Positions 23,726-34,255 of a stretch of DNA of 64,000 nucleotides are shown here, one piece after another. The DNA is taken from NCBI GenBank assembly GCA_028583415.1, contig CM053270.1, positions 50,732,663-50,796,662 of the forward strand, given 5' to 3'. The notes below the pieces were generated by a model, which saw only the letters and a list, made by a program, of their open reading frames with translations, did no database searches and was not told the origin of the DNA. Position 1 is the stretch's first letter, and every line of letters starts with the position of its first letter. The translations under genes were made by a program, and so were the position numbers. Origin of the DNA: Protea cynaroides. Lineage: Eukaryota > Streptophyta > Magnoliopsida > Proteales > Proteaceae.

Positions 23726-24898
23726 GGATCGAAATTCTCTCCTGCGAAGGTATTTGCAGGAGATGTTGCTGCCTAAGATGGATGCACGCCACATGTCTTA
23801 ATTGGTATCTGACGGCTGAAGAAATACCTATCGCAGGAGATGAAACGAACAGCGTATGCACCTTATCAAGTGTTTTTCAATCCCACAAAACCTGCTCAAC
23901 AACGTTTCAGAGGCGAAAGGGAGGGCAGAGGAAATCATTTGTGGGCGAAGAGAGAGACAGCAGAGGAAGAAGAATGGTGCCATGGCGAGACTAGGCGGAG
24001 CCAAGCGCGGGTAAGAAGAACAACGCTTTTTTTTTTCCTACTGTTCTCTACTTTTTCTGCCTTCTCTCCTATTTCTTCTGCTTTCTTCCCTTTTTTTTTT
24101 TGGCGGGAATGTCAAACACCAGCCACCCTCTCCTTTTCTACCCAGCCTCTCGAAAGCCCACTTTCTATTTCTTCATCCTCTCTCTTGATCTTCCTAAAAA
24201 AAACACAATATCCTCTTCTTTTCAAGCCTCAAACCATATTCTAACCTAAACCCTCCTCTCACCAATGAAACCCTTTCTTGCTTTTTGCTTTATTAATCTA
24301 TGGAATCACAGACGGGATTGGAGATGGAATTGGAGATAGAACTGTAGATGCAATCACAACCATGAAAGAACAGATCAAGCTAACACAGATCTAAACAAAA
24401 AAAAAAAAAAAAAGCTGAAATCGTGAACAAGAAATACTCAAATTTGATGCAATGTATACACAAAAATTTCAGATCTGTATACAAAAATTTTAGATTTGTA
24501 AACCTTGAAAAAAAAAAATTCAAAGAGAAAAATTTCAGATCGGTGCACAGAAATTTCAAATCTATATAAATAAACCTCTGATTTACAACCTAACCACAAG
24601 ATTTTCGGATCAAGAACAGTGGAAACCTTAAAAAAAAAATTCCAGAAACAAAGTAGAAGAAAAACAGAAAAGTTTTGTAGCAAAACGATTGATCTTCTAT
24701 TCTTCCTCTTCTTCCTCTGCTCTCTCTCTCTCTCCTCTGAAACGTTGTGGAAATTGTTTCACTGTATAACTGTTCACGTTTAATGTCCTGCAGACGGGAT
24801 ATCTTGAGACACCGGATACAACCTCATACACGTGGCGTGTATCGGTCAGAAGCAGCAACGTCTCCTGCGGAATAGCTCGCAGGAGACGATTTGGATCC
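23726..24898. mobile_element. Mutator-like element with long TIRs
   Basis: Imperfect inverted repeats of roughly 180 bases. Each starts GGATC(C/G)AAAT, then TCTCCTGCG, a short hairpin ending GCAGGAGA, then GTTGCTGC, and at the inner end ACAACGTTTCAGAGG. The element is bounded by a 9-bp target duplication with one mismatch (CCCATTGTG at 23717-23725, CCCATGGTG at 24899-24907), the Mutator hallmark. No transposase. The interior (23990-24700) has a T-rich tract and an unrecognised frame; I cannot identify any captured gene. Confidence 0.78.
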
Positions 24899-24907
24899 CC
24901 CATGGTG

Positions 24908-25955
24908 AGTCTCTGACTACTGAATTTTTAATATGAAAATACTATAGACTCCCTCATTATCAATAATAATTTATGGGGAAAGGAATCAATACACTAGCAA
25001 AGTAGATTGGCATCCTTCACGTAAAGCCAGTATTAGGGGAAGTGGCTCGTCTTGAGTAGAGCCAGTGTCGGCTGGATGATTGACACCTGACATTCTAGTT
25101 GATCCAATGGTTCCTGAGTTATTGAGTTATTTTTTCATTTTTCTTTATAATAATTCTCATACAGTTAGATTCGCTGGAGTATCAAATGTCGGCCATCCAA
25201 CTTATACTAGCAAATCTCAATTTCAAATCTAACTTGAGCCCAATTTAACCTTAGGAGAGGGGATGGAGAATCAATGAAAGAACTTCAAAGAAAGTAAGAG
25301 AAGTTACACCCGTACACGTAGTGTGCCTCTTTTTTTTCTTTTCGCTATTATATAAAAGAAAAGGACCCGAGAGATGATCACAGATATCATTTCACGGACA
25401 TCGAAAGATAAAATAAAAAATATGTACTGTGAAGGATCTGTCAACTTCCATAGTATCCGGTTCTTTAAGGAGAATTGGATTTTGATGTAAATTGAGTGTC
25501 TAGGTGTCTTAGGGTCTTGGGTTTTCCCCGTCCCTCTTGGGTTGTTTGTTGTGGTCTTTTGAGCTGTCCTATTGAGCTGTCTTCTTGTTGTTTGGGTTTG
25601 TTGTGCTCTTTTCTTTTGGTTTAATAAATTATCTATTTATTTTAAAAAAAATATTATCTACGGAGGCGTATTTTTCAGAAAGAAAATTTTTATTGGTGGT
25701 TGAATAAAGGGAAAAATTAATATTTTGAGAATTTCAAATATAAAAAGGTGGGAGGGCTATGCACCTTTTTTTTTTTTTTTAAGATGAAATGCTCGAGACC
25801 ATATCTTACCTTAGGGGTAGAAGAGAGAAATTCTCTTAAAAGAAATCATCTATTTTTTTTTACTAATTAAGATATGAGAAAAGGAACTAACATTCTTTTT
25901 CCTCATTAATGTTCTTTGCTTAAATGATTCTTTTCCTAAGATAAACATAGACTAA
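24908..25955. other. Intergenic; possible LINE 3' tail at 25490-25660
   Basis: Mostly AT-rich sequence without open frames. The GT-rich block TTGGGTTGTTTGTTGTGGTC, then TTTTGGTTTAATAAATTATC and a poly(A), resembles 3' tails of plant L1-type LINEs, but this is weak. Nothing else recognised. Confidence 0.3.
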
Positions 25956-26122
25956 AATATAGAATGGGATCTTCGGCAGTGAGACCAAAATGATAGTGAG
26001 GATCCTAGCCACTAAAAGGGCATCAAATGTATTCACTAGCCACTCAAACTACATCGGGATGCCCTTCTAGTGGCTAGGATCTTCATTGCTACTTTGGTCT
26101 TAATATAAGATTCTAATATTTC
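25956..26122. mobile_element. MITE-like element
   Basis: Inverted repeats of about 45 bases: GAGGATCCTAGCCACTAAAA then GGGCATC on the left, and the reverse complement of GATGCCC then TTCTAGTGGCTAGGATCTTC on the right. The AGACCAAA ends and a weaker outer TAGAAT...ATCTT match extend the arms. About 165 bases in all; non-coding. Confidence 0.65.
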
Positions 26123-27200
26123 TTGCCAACATGTAAATCCATTTCTCATTCTAAAAAAAAGAAAAAGAAAAAACCCTCTAATAACTAATGATAATTTCAA
26201 TAATCAAATTAACTTTCTGCCTCATTACATGTTCTTTTGAAAAAGCAGCCCAGCCAGCCCGCCCCCTTTAGAGATACATAAAGGGACTTTACCTGAATTT
26301 ATATTGAGAGTAGGGCTTGGGTGTAACTAAACTTAAATTTATCTCTTATAATATTAAAAGGAGACGGTTTTTGTACACCGTCTGTGTGTGTACACAGTCC
26401 AATATCAATCCTTTATTTAATAAGAGAAGGATCTTTTATTTAATAGGAGTGGGATAATTTTGAGATTACACTTCTTCATTAATAGTTGAAAGTACGATTG
26501 TACAAATATATAGTCGTATACAAAAAAACTTTTGCCATATTAAAATCTGCTAAACAATTTCAAGTACAACCTCCATGTATGGAACTGTCTCATCACAATG
26601 CACCCCTTCTAATATCCAAAATACCCCACCCGAATAGTCAGATCTCCAAACCTACAGTGCATGAACCTCTCTTCCCTTTAAAATTTCTTTCTATCATATG
26701 ACCATTAATCATAAGGTCTAGCTTGTAGGGGTGTCAATGGTCCGGGTTCTGTATAAACTCTAGCCCAACCTTGGGTTTCCAGGGCTCAACTCTGAACTTG
26801 GCCCAATCTTGAGCGGGTTTGGGCCAGTTCAGACTTGCTGGGTAAATTTGACACCATACCAACTAGTGGCAACACCAACTCTCATTAACTAGTTTTAACG
26901 AAAACCACAATATATAAAAGGTAGTTTTGATATTTAAAGGAGATTATGGACACCACGGGTTGGTGTCAAACTCTGTTGGCATCCTTAATTATAAAGGGTT
27001 AGTTGACAACTGTGGAGTATCCTTATATGCCAATATATTAAAACTTTTTTTTCTTTGTTTTGGTAAGATACTATATTAAAACTTAATCCTGGAAATTGCA
27101 TAGATAAATGGTCAACAACAAAGGTAGCTAGTGGGCACCAGCCTGATAAACGTAAGATTCTCACTGGCTCATTCAAGTATCACATGTTCAAACTTTACAA
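26123..27200. other. Intergenic, upstream of RALF gene
   Basis: AT-rich non-coding sequence with a small hairpin near 26365-26400 (ACGGTTTTTGTACACCGT). No gene supported. The last few hundred bases are presumably the RALF promoter. Confidence 0.4.
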
Positions 27201-27215
27201 AAGCAAATGGTCCCA

Positions 27216-27222
27216 TATAAAA
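27216..27222 (+). promoter_or_regulatory. TATA box of the RALF gene
   Basis: TATAAAA 58 bases before the chosen ATG, placing transcription start at about 27245-27250 and giving a 5' UTR of about 25-30 bases. It lies downstream of an in-frame ATG at 27184, which argues against that ATG as the start. Confidence 0.6.
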
Positions 27223-27273
27223 CAAGCCACTACAAATGACAAAGAAGAAAACACAGAAAGCCAAAGAACAATA

Positions 27274-27612
27274 ATGGAGAGCAGTAATTTTTGTAGATCT
27301 CTCCATCTCCTCTTCCCTCTGCTTTTGGTAATCTTTCTACCAGTCGTCTGTTCTGCTACTCTTAGATGCAATGGTTCCATTGCAGAATGCAATGAAGAAG
27401 AGGAGTTGTTAATGGAGTCTGAAATAGCTCGAAGGTTTCTCCAAGGGAAGCAGAAGTACATCTCCTATGGAGCTATAAAGCAAAACCTGCCGGTCTGTGG
27501 TGGAGGTGCAAGCGGTGAAGCTTATACTAGAAGCGGAAGCTGCCTTACTCCCCCTTCAAATTCTCAAAACAGAGGCTGTTCTAAGTATTATCGATGTCGC
27601 AGTAATTCGTGA
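27274..27612 (+). CDS. RALF-like signalling peptide precursor
   Basis: Single-exon gene of 112 aa. Residues 1-28 form a signal peptide (basic start, hydrophobic core LFPLLLVIFLPVV, cleavage near CSA). An acidic propeptide follows with EEEELLMESEIARRFLQ, where RRFL fits the RRxL site-1-protease cleavage motif of RALF precursors. The mature peptide starts soon after with YISYGAI, the conserved receptor-binding motif, and has four cysteines. C1-C2 spacing is 14 residues (about 9 in classic RALF1-type peptides), C2-C3 11 and C3-C4 5, ending CSKYYRCRSNS. RALFs are secreted ligands of FERONIA-type receptor kinases and LLG co-receptors that alkalinise the apoplast. I think this is a RALF32-like subgroup member, unverified. 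ATG 27274 is preferred because it opens the signal peptide and lies after a TATA box. Confidence 0.93.
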   Translation: MESSNFCRSLHLLFPLLLVIFLPVVCSATLRCNGSIAECNEEEELLMESEIARRFLQGKQKYISYGAIKQNLPVCGGGASGEAYTRSGSCLTPPSNSQNRGCSKYYRCRSNS

Positions 27613-27674
27613 TTCTCATTTGTGTAGGGTATATATATAAACTCTATTTCTTGTTACTCATTCCATTTTCACAT

Positions 27675-27676
<2 letters not shown>

Positions 27677-27705
<29 letters not shown>
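27677..27705 (+). repeat. (ATC)n microsatellite in RALF 3' UTR
   Basis: About nine ATC units 65 bases after the RALF stop codon. The following stretch to 28140 is AT-rich and I see no gene in it. Confidence 0.9.
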
Positions 27706-28189
27706 GCTTGCCTATGTTTTCATTTTCTTTCTTTGGATAAAAGATCCCATACCAGCAGTGTGGGATCAATGCTTTCATATACTTCTCAAATCTTGACCGT
27801 GCGGATCCCTCATTGACGCTCGTTCTATTCCTGATTGATGTAGTATGACAGATCCCTCACCGAAGAGTCGGGAGACCTTAAGTCATCTTGGTTATAAGTT
27901 CAAATGTAATAGAGGGTGAAAAAAAAGGGACTGCAAAGTAAATTCTTAGAGTTATTTCATTAAGAGTTTATGGAAAGAACCATTATGGGTTGATGATATC
28001 AATTTTAATTATTATTGGACATAGAAAAGGTTTGCTTGATTTTGAAATATATTTTATTGGAATTCAAATTTTGTAGATATATTATTTATTAGCTTTCCAA
28101 TACTTTCCTTTTGTCAAACTGAGAAATGAGAGACGGTTTACCAAAAAAAAAAAAAAAAAAAAAAGGAAAAAGAAAAGAGAGAGACGAGA

Positions 28190-28332
28190 CAGAATGGAAC
28201 TCAAGAGGATTTCTTTCTATATGAAAAAGAGTTAAGTACAAAGCTTTTTATATAAGAGATACTTACAACTACAGAGTATTAAATATATATAAATGGGACA
28301 CATGTTATAACCCATCACTACTATTCTAACAT
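28190..28332 (-). mobile_element. Copia LTR start with polypurine tract (partial)
   Basis: On the minus strand the copia coding region ends at about 28340, followed by the purine-rich CTTGAGGGAGCA and then TGTTAGAATAG, a typical plant copia PPT followed by an LTR start (TG at 28332). The LTR can be followed to about 28190, where a long A-run begins, and its far end is not clear. Confidence 0.55.
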
Positions 28333-29201
28333 GCTCCCTCAAGTGGATGGAGGAGGAATCCGAAGTCCAAGCTTGCTAATAAGAACAGAGAGTGGATCCT
28401 GGCCCAGAGCCTTTGTGAGAATATCAGCCCGTTGCAAGTTGGATCGAATATGATGAGTCTGAATAAGCCTAGTTTGTAATTTTTTCCAAATGAAATGACA
28501 GTCCACTTTGATGTGTTTTCTTCGCTCATGAAAACCGGATTAACTGCTATATGAAGAGCAGCCCAATTGTCACAATATTATGAAATAGGAAATGGGTGTG
28601 GAAGACCCAAATCAGAAAACAAAGATTTTAACCAAGTAATTTCACATGCAAGTGTCGCAAGAGCTCGATATTCAGCTTCGGCCGAGGAACGTGACACAAT
28701 AAGTTGCTTCTTTGTATTCCAAGAGATTGGACACAAGCCAAAAAAAAAAATGTTATATAGCCTATAGTGGAGCGTCTAGTAAACAGGCAACTAGCTCAAT
28801 CTGAATCACAGTTTCTAGTAAGAATTGGAACAATAGAGGCAGACATGTGAATGCCAAGAGATAGTGATCCTTTGCTATACCGAAGGATCCGATAAACAGT
28901 TAAGAGATGTGGTTCACGTGGATTGTGCATAAATTGACATAAAATATGAACCGAGGAGCACAAATCTAGTCATGTAACTATAAGGTAGATTAGTCGACCA
29001 ATAAGCCTTCGATATGTAGATGGGATCAGCAATATGTGCCCCAGTTTCATTATCAAGTTTCAAATTCAATTCCATTGGAAATGGAGTTGGTTTACTACCA
29101 AGTAAGCCTAAATCAGTCAGAATGTCAAGTGCATATTTCTGTTGAGATAATAGGAGACCATCCGAACTGTGGACAACCTCAACTCCCAGAAAGTAATTTA
29201 A

Positions 29202-29923
29202 GGCCCCATTTGATAACACTCCAGCTCCCATGGAGCTACTTTTGGTCCAGAGTCGTTTTCTACTTCTTCTCTAGAGTCAAAATTTTTGGAATAGAATGTT
29301 GTTTGATAATGTTGCTCCAAAATCAAAACACTATGTTTTCAGAATACTGTTTGGTGGTGGTGGTGTTGGTGACGATTGGGGGGTGGTAGTGCTAGCGGTG
29401 CTGGTGGGTGGTGGCTGCATCGGTGGTAAGTGGTGGGTGGTGGCTGCATCGGTGGTAAGTGGTGGGTGGTGGTGGTGGTAGAGGCAGGGGTGGTAGGTGG
29501 TGGCGGTGGGGATGGGTGGTGGTGGTGGTGGTGGCAATGGTGGTAGGTGGTGGGTGGGTGGGTGGTGGCGACAGTGGTGGAAGGTGGTGGTGGTGGTGGA
29601 GGTGATAGGTGGTGGGTGGTGGTGGTGGTGGTGGTGATAGCGACGGCTGTGGGTGGTGGATGGTGGTGGGGATGGTGGCAGTGGAGGGGTGGTGGTGATG
29701 ATGGCAGTGCCAGTGGTGGTGGTGATGGCAGTCGGTAGTGGTAATAGCTCCATAGCAAGAGAAGTAAGTTTTTTTAGCTTCAGTTTTTTAGTTCCCAGAG
29801 ACATTTTTGGAGCAGTTCACTCCATGGGAGTCAAAACTTGAACCGTGTTTATCAATAGTCATTCTACTCCGGATTAGCTCCAGAGCTAAGAAGTAAGGAG
29901 TTGGAGTGTTATCAAACGGAGCC
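29202..29923. mobile_element. Tourist-like MITE carrying a GGT minisatellite
   Basis: TIRs GGCCCCATTTGATAACACTCC and, in reverse complement at the right end, GGCTCCGTTTGATAACACTCC. Direct TAA repeats flank both ends (29199-29201 and 29924-29926), the 3-bp duplication of PIF/Harbinger (Tourist) elements. The copia RT frame breaks at exactly these points. The interior 29350-29745 is a GGT/GGTGGTG minisatellite, which causes long Gly/Val and His/Pro open frames that are not genes. Confidence 0.82.
29350..29745 (+). repeat. GGT-rich minisatellite inside the MITE
   Basis: About 400 bases made of GGTGGT with scattered longer units, including a 34-base duplication (TGGTGGGTGGTGGCTGCATC followed by GGTGGTAAG) near 29400-29465. 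Strong G/C strand asymmetry; potential G-quadruplex sequence. Confidence 0.9.
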
Positions 29924-31589
29924 TAAGTTTCCCAAATCTTTGATATGAAAATAATGTTGTAATTAGGCCTTTGTAGTAGTAAGATGTGCCGTGTCAGATC
30001 CAGTGATGATCATATCATCTACATAAACTAGGATTGTTATATAGATGGGCCCGGTGCTGAAGGTAAACAGAGATGCATTAGCTAAAGATTGAACAAACCC
30101 CATCTATAAAAGAGCATTGACAAATTTTCTATTCCATTGTTGAGAAGCCTGTTTTGAGCGCCTATAGTGATTTATGCAGTCAGCAAACCATACCAGGAGG
30201 TAATGGGGCTCCATTGTGAGTATAACTAGGAGGTGCAACCGTATAAACCTTTGCATTAAGGTCCCCATGCAAGAATGCATTTTTAATATCTAATTGGTAT
30301 AGAGGCCAATGTCTATATGTTGCTATGGCAAGGAGAATGCGAACAATCACTAGTTTGGCCATTAGGGCAAAAGTTTCATGAAAGTCTAGGCCCTCCAGTT
30401 AAATAAAGCCCTTAGCTACCAACTAGGTTTTAGAACATTCAATGGTGCCATCAGCATGTCTTTTAATTTTAAAAAACCATTTACAGCCAATAGTGCACTT
30501 ACTTGAGGGTAGATGTTCCATAGTCCAAGTATTATTATCCGTTAGGGTAGTTATCTCATCAGCCATGGCTGATTGCCAGAATGGGTCTTTGTTGGTTTGA
30601 GAGTAAGTCCTTGGCTCAGTGTAAGAGCAGAGAGTTGTCAATATGGTCTTATAAGCCAAGTTAGAAAAAAAAAAAAAAAAAAAGATAAATGGGATTGAAT
30701 TGGATAAGAGGAAATACCTATGACATTGGGAGAGGTGAAGATGAAAGAGTGATAGGTGTACAGATGAAGTCTTTGAAAAGAGAGGTGGGTTGCTGATTTC
30801 GAGTAAAATGGCGAAGACGAACAAGTGGAGATAGAGGGGGTCAAATTGAGGTGAGGAGATGGAAGAGGAGATGGAGGGGGTTAGGGTGAGTAGATGGAAC
30901 TGTATTATAAGAGTGTACGCGTACCTACAAACTGCCAATTTGAATAATGTTATCATATTTGATTTTGCATCAAATATTTTTTTATTTATAAATATAAAAT
31001 ATTATTTATTTTTATTTTTCTTTGCAAAATCTTTTTGGTTTTAAAAGTAACCCCATAAATTTAACGGTGAGTGAGCTTGAAAACATAAGGCTCTAGCAAC
31101 TTGAAGAAGATGTCTATGTTTTCCTTTAACTACTCCATTTTGCTGTGGTGTGTAAGTCAATTGATGAGTAATTCTAAATGAGTATATCAAAGTTTGCAAA
31201 GAGGAAGAAAGAAACTCTAGGCCATTATCAGTAAGGAAATATTTAACAGTGGATGAACCATTTGGAAAAATTGAGACAGGAAATCAAATGCTTCAGATTT
31301 ATGTTTCATCAAATAGACCCACGTAGTTTGGGTAGTTGTCAACAAGAGTAGAAAAATAATGACATCTAGAGTTAGAGGCCATAAAATATGGTCACCAGAT
31401 GTTACAATGAAGCAGTTCAAATGCTACAGAGGAAACACTAATCGAAAAGGGGGAACGAGAGTGCTTAGCCATATTTGTGTATAACCATGGATATGCCTTG
31501 CAGATATTGAGAAGTAAATGTGGTGAAGACTTGGTGAGGCCAGGATTAACACGTTTTGCTATAAACTACATTCCTTGAAAAATTTTGAA

Positions 31590-33675
31590 ATGAAGAAGTC
31601 TGGACTAAGGTCCATGTTTGCTTTAGAGGAGTGGTTTGAGGGGCCTCAACCTAGTTCTTATGGTGGTAGGGCAGTATAGACAACTATATCTAGTGATAAA
31701 TTTTGGGATGATATGGAAAAATTGTCTTGATATTAGATCCCATCGTTAAAGTAATGAGAATGATTGATGGACAGAAGAAGCCCATTGTGCCACACTTGTG
31801 GGTAGCAATCGATTTGATGAAGTCTAAGTGGAGGAAGCATATAGATGTGGGACCTCAAATTTATTTTTATAATCAAAGATCATTGGGAGAGACAGCTGAA
31901 GCACCTACTACACAAAACTATTGAGTCTTTACTTGATGTAGATGAGTTTCTCAATTAATTAAAATTAATTGAGCTTGTATTCACTTATTCATATTATTTT
32001 TCAATTTCAACATATTATCTGAATCCCAAACATCAATACAAAGAAAATTTGGGAATGTATCAAGAATTGATAGATGCATTGCAAGAAGTGATTGCAAAGC
32101 TTGAGCCAGATCCAAGGGGCAGTCCATTGCAAATCAAGAAGTAAGACTTTTACTTTATTGGGTTTGCTATTGACAGACCTTTGTCATTATAATTTATAAA
32201 TATTGTACTATTTTTTTTGGGTAAATATAAATATAGTATTGTTGCGAATACTATTACCCATCAATCTTGGTCCAGCTCAAAAGCTTCAGGGATGCCACTG
32301 GGACTTTTGGCTAAGCAGCGGCAATAATTGGTCGAACATCCACTGCGCCTTGTATGTATACTTTCCTTGATCTCTCCATTAATGTTTAAGCATGTAGTGT
32401 AATTGTCATCATCTAACATTTTTGTTCTATACTATTTTGCAGCTGAATGGTGGGTCCTATATAGGTCGGACTCACCCAACCTTCGTAAAATAGCAGTAAA
32501 GGTGCTATCCTAGATATGCTCCACCACTGGATATGAATGGAACTAGAGCTTATTCTCACTCGTACACACAAAGAGATGAAATCGGTTGGGTGTGAATAGG
32601 CTTGATGACTTGGTGTATGTGTACTACAATATGAGACTGAGAGTATATACATTTAGGCATGGAACGATATATCACCCTCATTGAGCTGAGTGAGATCCTT
32701 CGGCTGGATGAAGAGGATGATGATCCTCTTTGTGAGTGAGTTATTTATCATGGTGAGCCTCTAGGATGATCCTGGGGGTCAGCCAAACTCTATGGTTTCT
32801 GGCGAGTTGCAAGCTAATGTGTATGAGTTTAGAGTCCACGTGGAGCCCGGGCGTCTGTTTTAGACTAGAGATGATGATAATTCGACTGATTGGTAGGGAT
32901 CTACAAGAGATTCACCTTCTGCCACCCAAGGTGATAGCCATGATGGTGGTGGTGGTGATAGAGATGCATCCTTAATGCTAGGACCCTCATTAGTTTGAGG
33001 TGCCAAAGTCAGTAAAGGAACCACTACCAGATCCCGTTAGATTCACAGGGGAGTTTCAGTTTGATCATGTCACGTAAGTCATCGACCACGCATCACAGTT
33101 TAGTGCTAGTAGAGGCTACAGTTGAGGATCACGCCAATGGTTCAAATCTGAGGAGGAGGTAAATGTGATAGATCCCATGGATATATCGAGCATGTCTGGC
33201 ACCACGAAATGGATGTAGTAAAGGAACTAGGCATTGGCGTGGACCAGATTTCATCACAGGGAGCCCGAGTCTAGCAATTTATGAAGATAAGGGTGTCGAG
33301 AGTATCGGTTAAACAATACATGGTGGATATGAAGGGTATGCTAATGGCACTGGTGGGTATGGAGGCTCTTCTACTTCATACCCTAGCAGTTAGCATAAAG
33401 GTGACTCAGTTGTTGGATCATCATTCGTTTACTCCATATTTTCATTTTTCCTCCTATGTCTATGCCTACTCTCACTCCATCCACTATCTTACTCGATCAG
33501 TCTTTCCCTCAACCAAGATACCTACATTATGCTGATGATAATGTATATATGTGGGCTATCGACGATTATTAGAGGAATTGGACCCAAGCTATGTCATTGG
33601 ACACATGGATGCAATCAAAAGAGCGTTATAGCCATCATTAGTGGCACGCTGCTTGTGGTTTAAATGTAGCATGGA
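31590..33675 (+). pseudogene. hAT-family transposase remnant
   Basis: Read in order on the + strand: KSGLRSMFALEEWF and SSDKFWDDMEK (31590-31715), then after a frameshift LDPIVKVMRMIDGQKKPI (31730-31790), the part of plant hAT transposases that reads PLVKVLRLVDGD(E)KP. NPKHQYKENLGMYQELIDAL and KLEPDPRGSP follow (32025-32130). The C-terminal hAT dimerisation domain is at 32440-32650: AEWWVLYRSDSPNLRKIAVK, CSTTGYEWN, NRLGVNRLDDLVYVYYNMRL. A Gly/Ser/Tyr-rich tail continues to about 33675. Many stops and two or more frameshifts. I did not find the TIRs. Confidence 0.8.
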
Positions 33676-34255
33676 GCTTAATGTGGAATTGATTGGTGAG
33701 ACTTAAATGTATTAAATAAATGCTTTTACCTATTTTAATTACATGAGTTCATATTCAAACCTATATAATTGTTAGATGATGTTAATGCTTAATAGTTAAG
33801 GTAATGTGGCTTGATTTGCTTCTGTACAATAGCATTCAACCTTTAGCATACAATAGCAAACTTAGGCCCACACCACATGTTATTGTTTTGGATTTTTTTT
33901 TCAAACTAATGTGGGAAATAAATGTAAAAAATGTTAAAATAGGCTACACCAAAAAATCAAATAAAAAAAAAAAAACAATTCTGGGCATTGAAACCATGGT
34001 TTCAAGGTTTTTCAGGGAAAATCTTATTTTTGACCTTAAACTCGATCGAAACACAAGACAACTCAGTTTCAAGGCTGATCGAAACCGGCCTCAAAACTGG
34101 CACCTTGAACTTTGAATGATTACACCAATGGTCTATGCAAATAATACATTCAAAATCCACGAGTTCGGTTTACAACATCACTATTTCCCATGCGAATGGC
34201 TGCCATGTTACTCTAGCATTTCAAATATTTAAACTACATGACCACCTACTATTTC
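33676..34255. other. Intergenic between hAT remnant and solo LTR
   Basis: AT-rich sequence with an A-run near 33963. A GATCGAAACC/CGAAACCGGCC-containing stretch (34010-34110) resembles the repeat at 22350-22880. No gene seen. Confidence 0.35.

Larger units (their letters stand above)
28333..31560 (-). pseudogene. Ty1/copia polyprotein remnant
   Basis: Read on the minus strand from 31560 down, in several broken frames: GAG-pre-integrase/integrase start with LLHCNIW and TTQTTWVYLMKHKSEAF; integrase core TDNGLEFLSS and QQNGVVKGKHRHLLQVARAL (31050-31250); a linker with RHFTRNQQP; RT with NNTWTMEHLPSSKCTIGCKW (30423-30560) and LYQLDIKNAFLHGDL (about 30230-30300); the C-terminal RT part LNYFLGVEVVHSSDGL (29100-29200); and RNase H with SRSSAEAEYRALA and DILTKALG (28390-28700). 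Stops and frameshifts occur throughout and a MITE splits RT. Dead element. Confidence 0.85.

Noticed and set aside
23840..24244. 134-codon frame inside the MULE
   Set aside because: Crosses the TIR and a T-rich tract; Ser/Phe low complexity without recognisable domain.
27184..27273. Upstream in-frame ATG giving a 142-aa RALF
   Set aside because: It lies before the TATA box and adds a basic, non-signal-like segment before the real signal peptide.
29331..29804. Long Pro/Thr/His-rich and Gly/Val-rich open frames
   Set aside because: They are translations of the GGT minisatellite in a MITE on both strands, with no other support.
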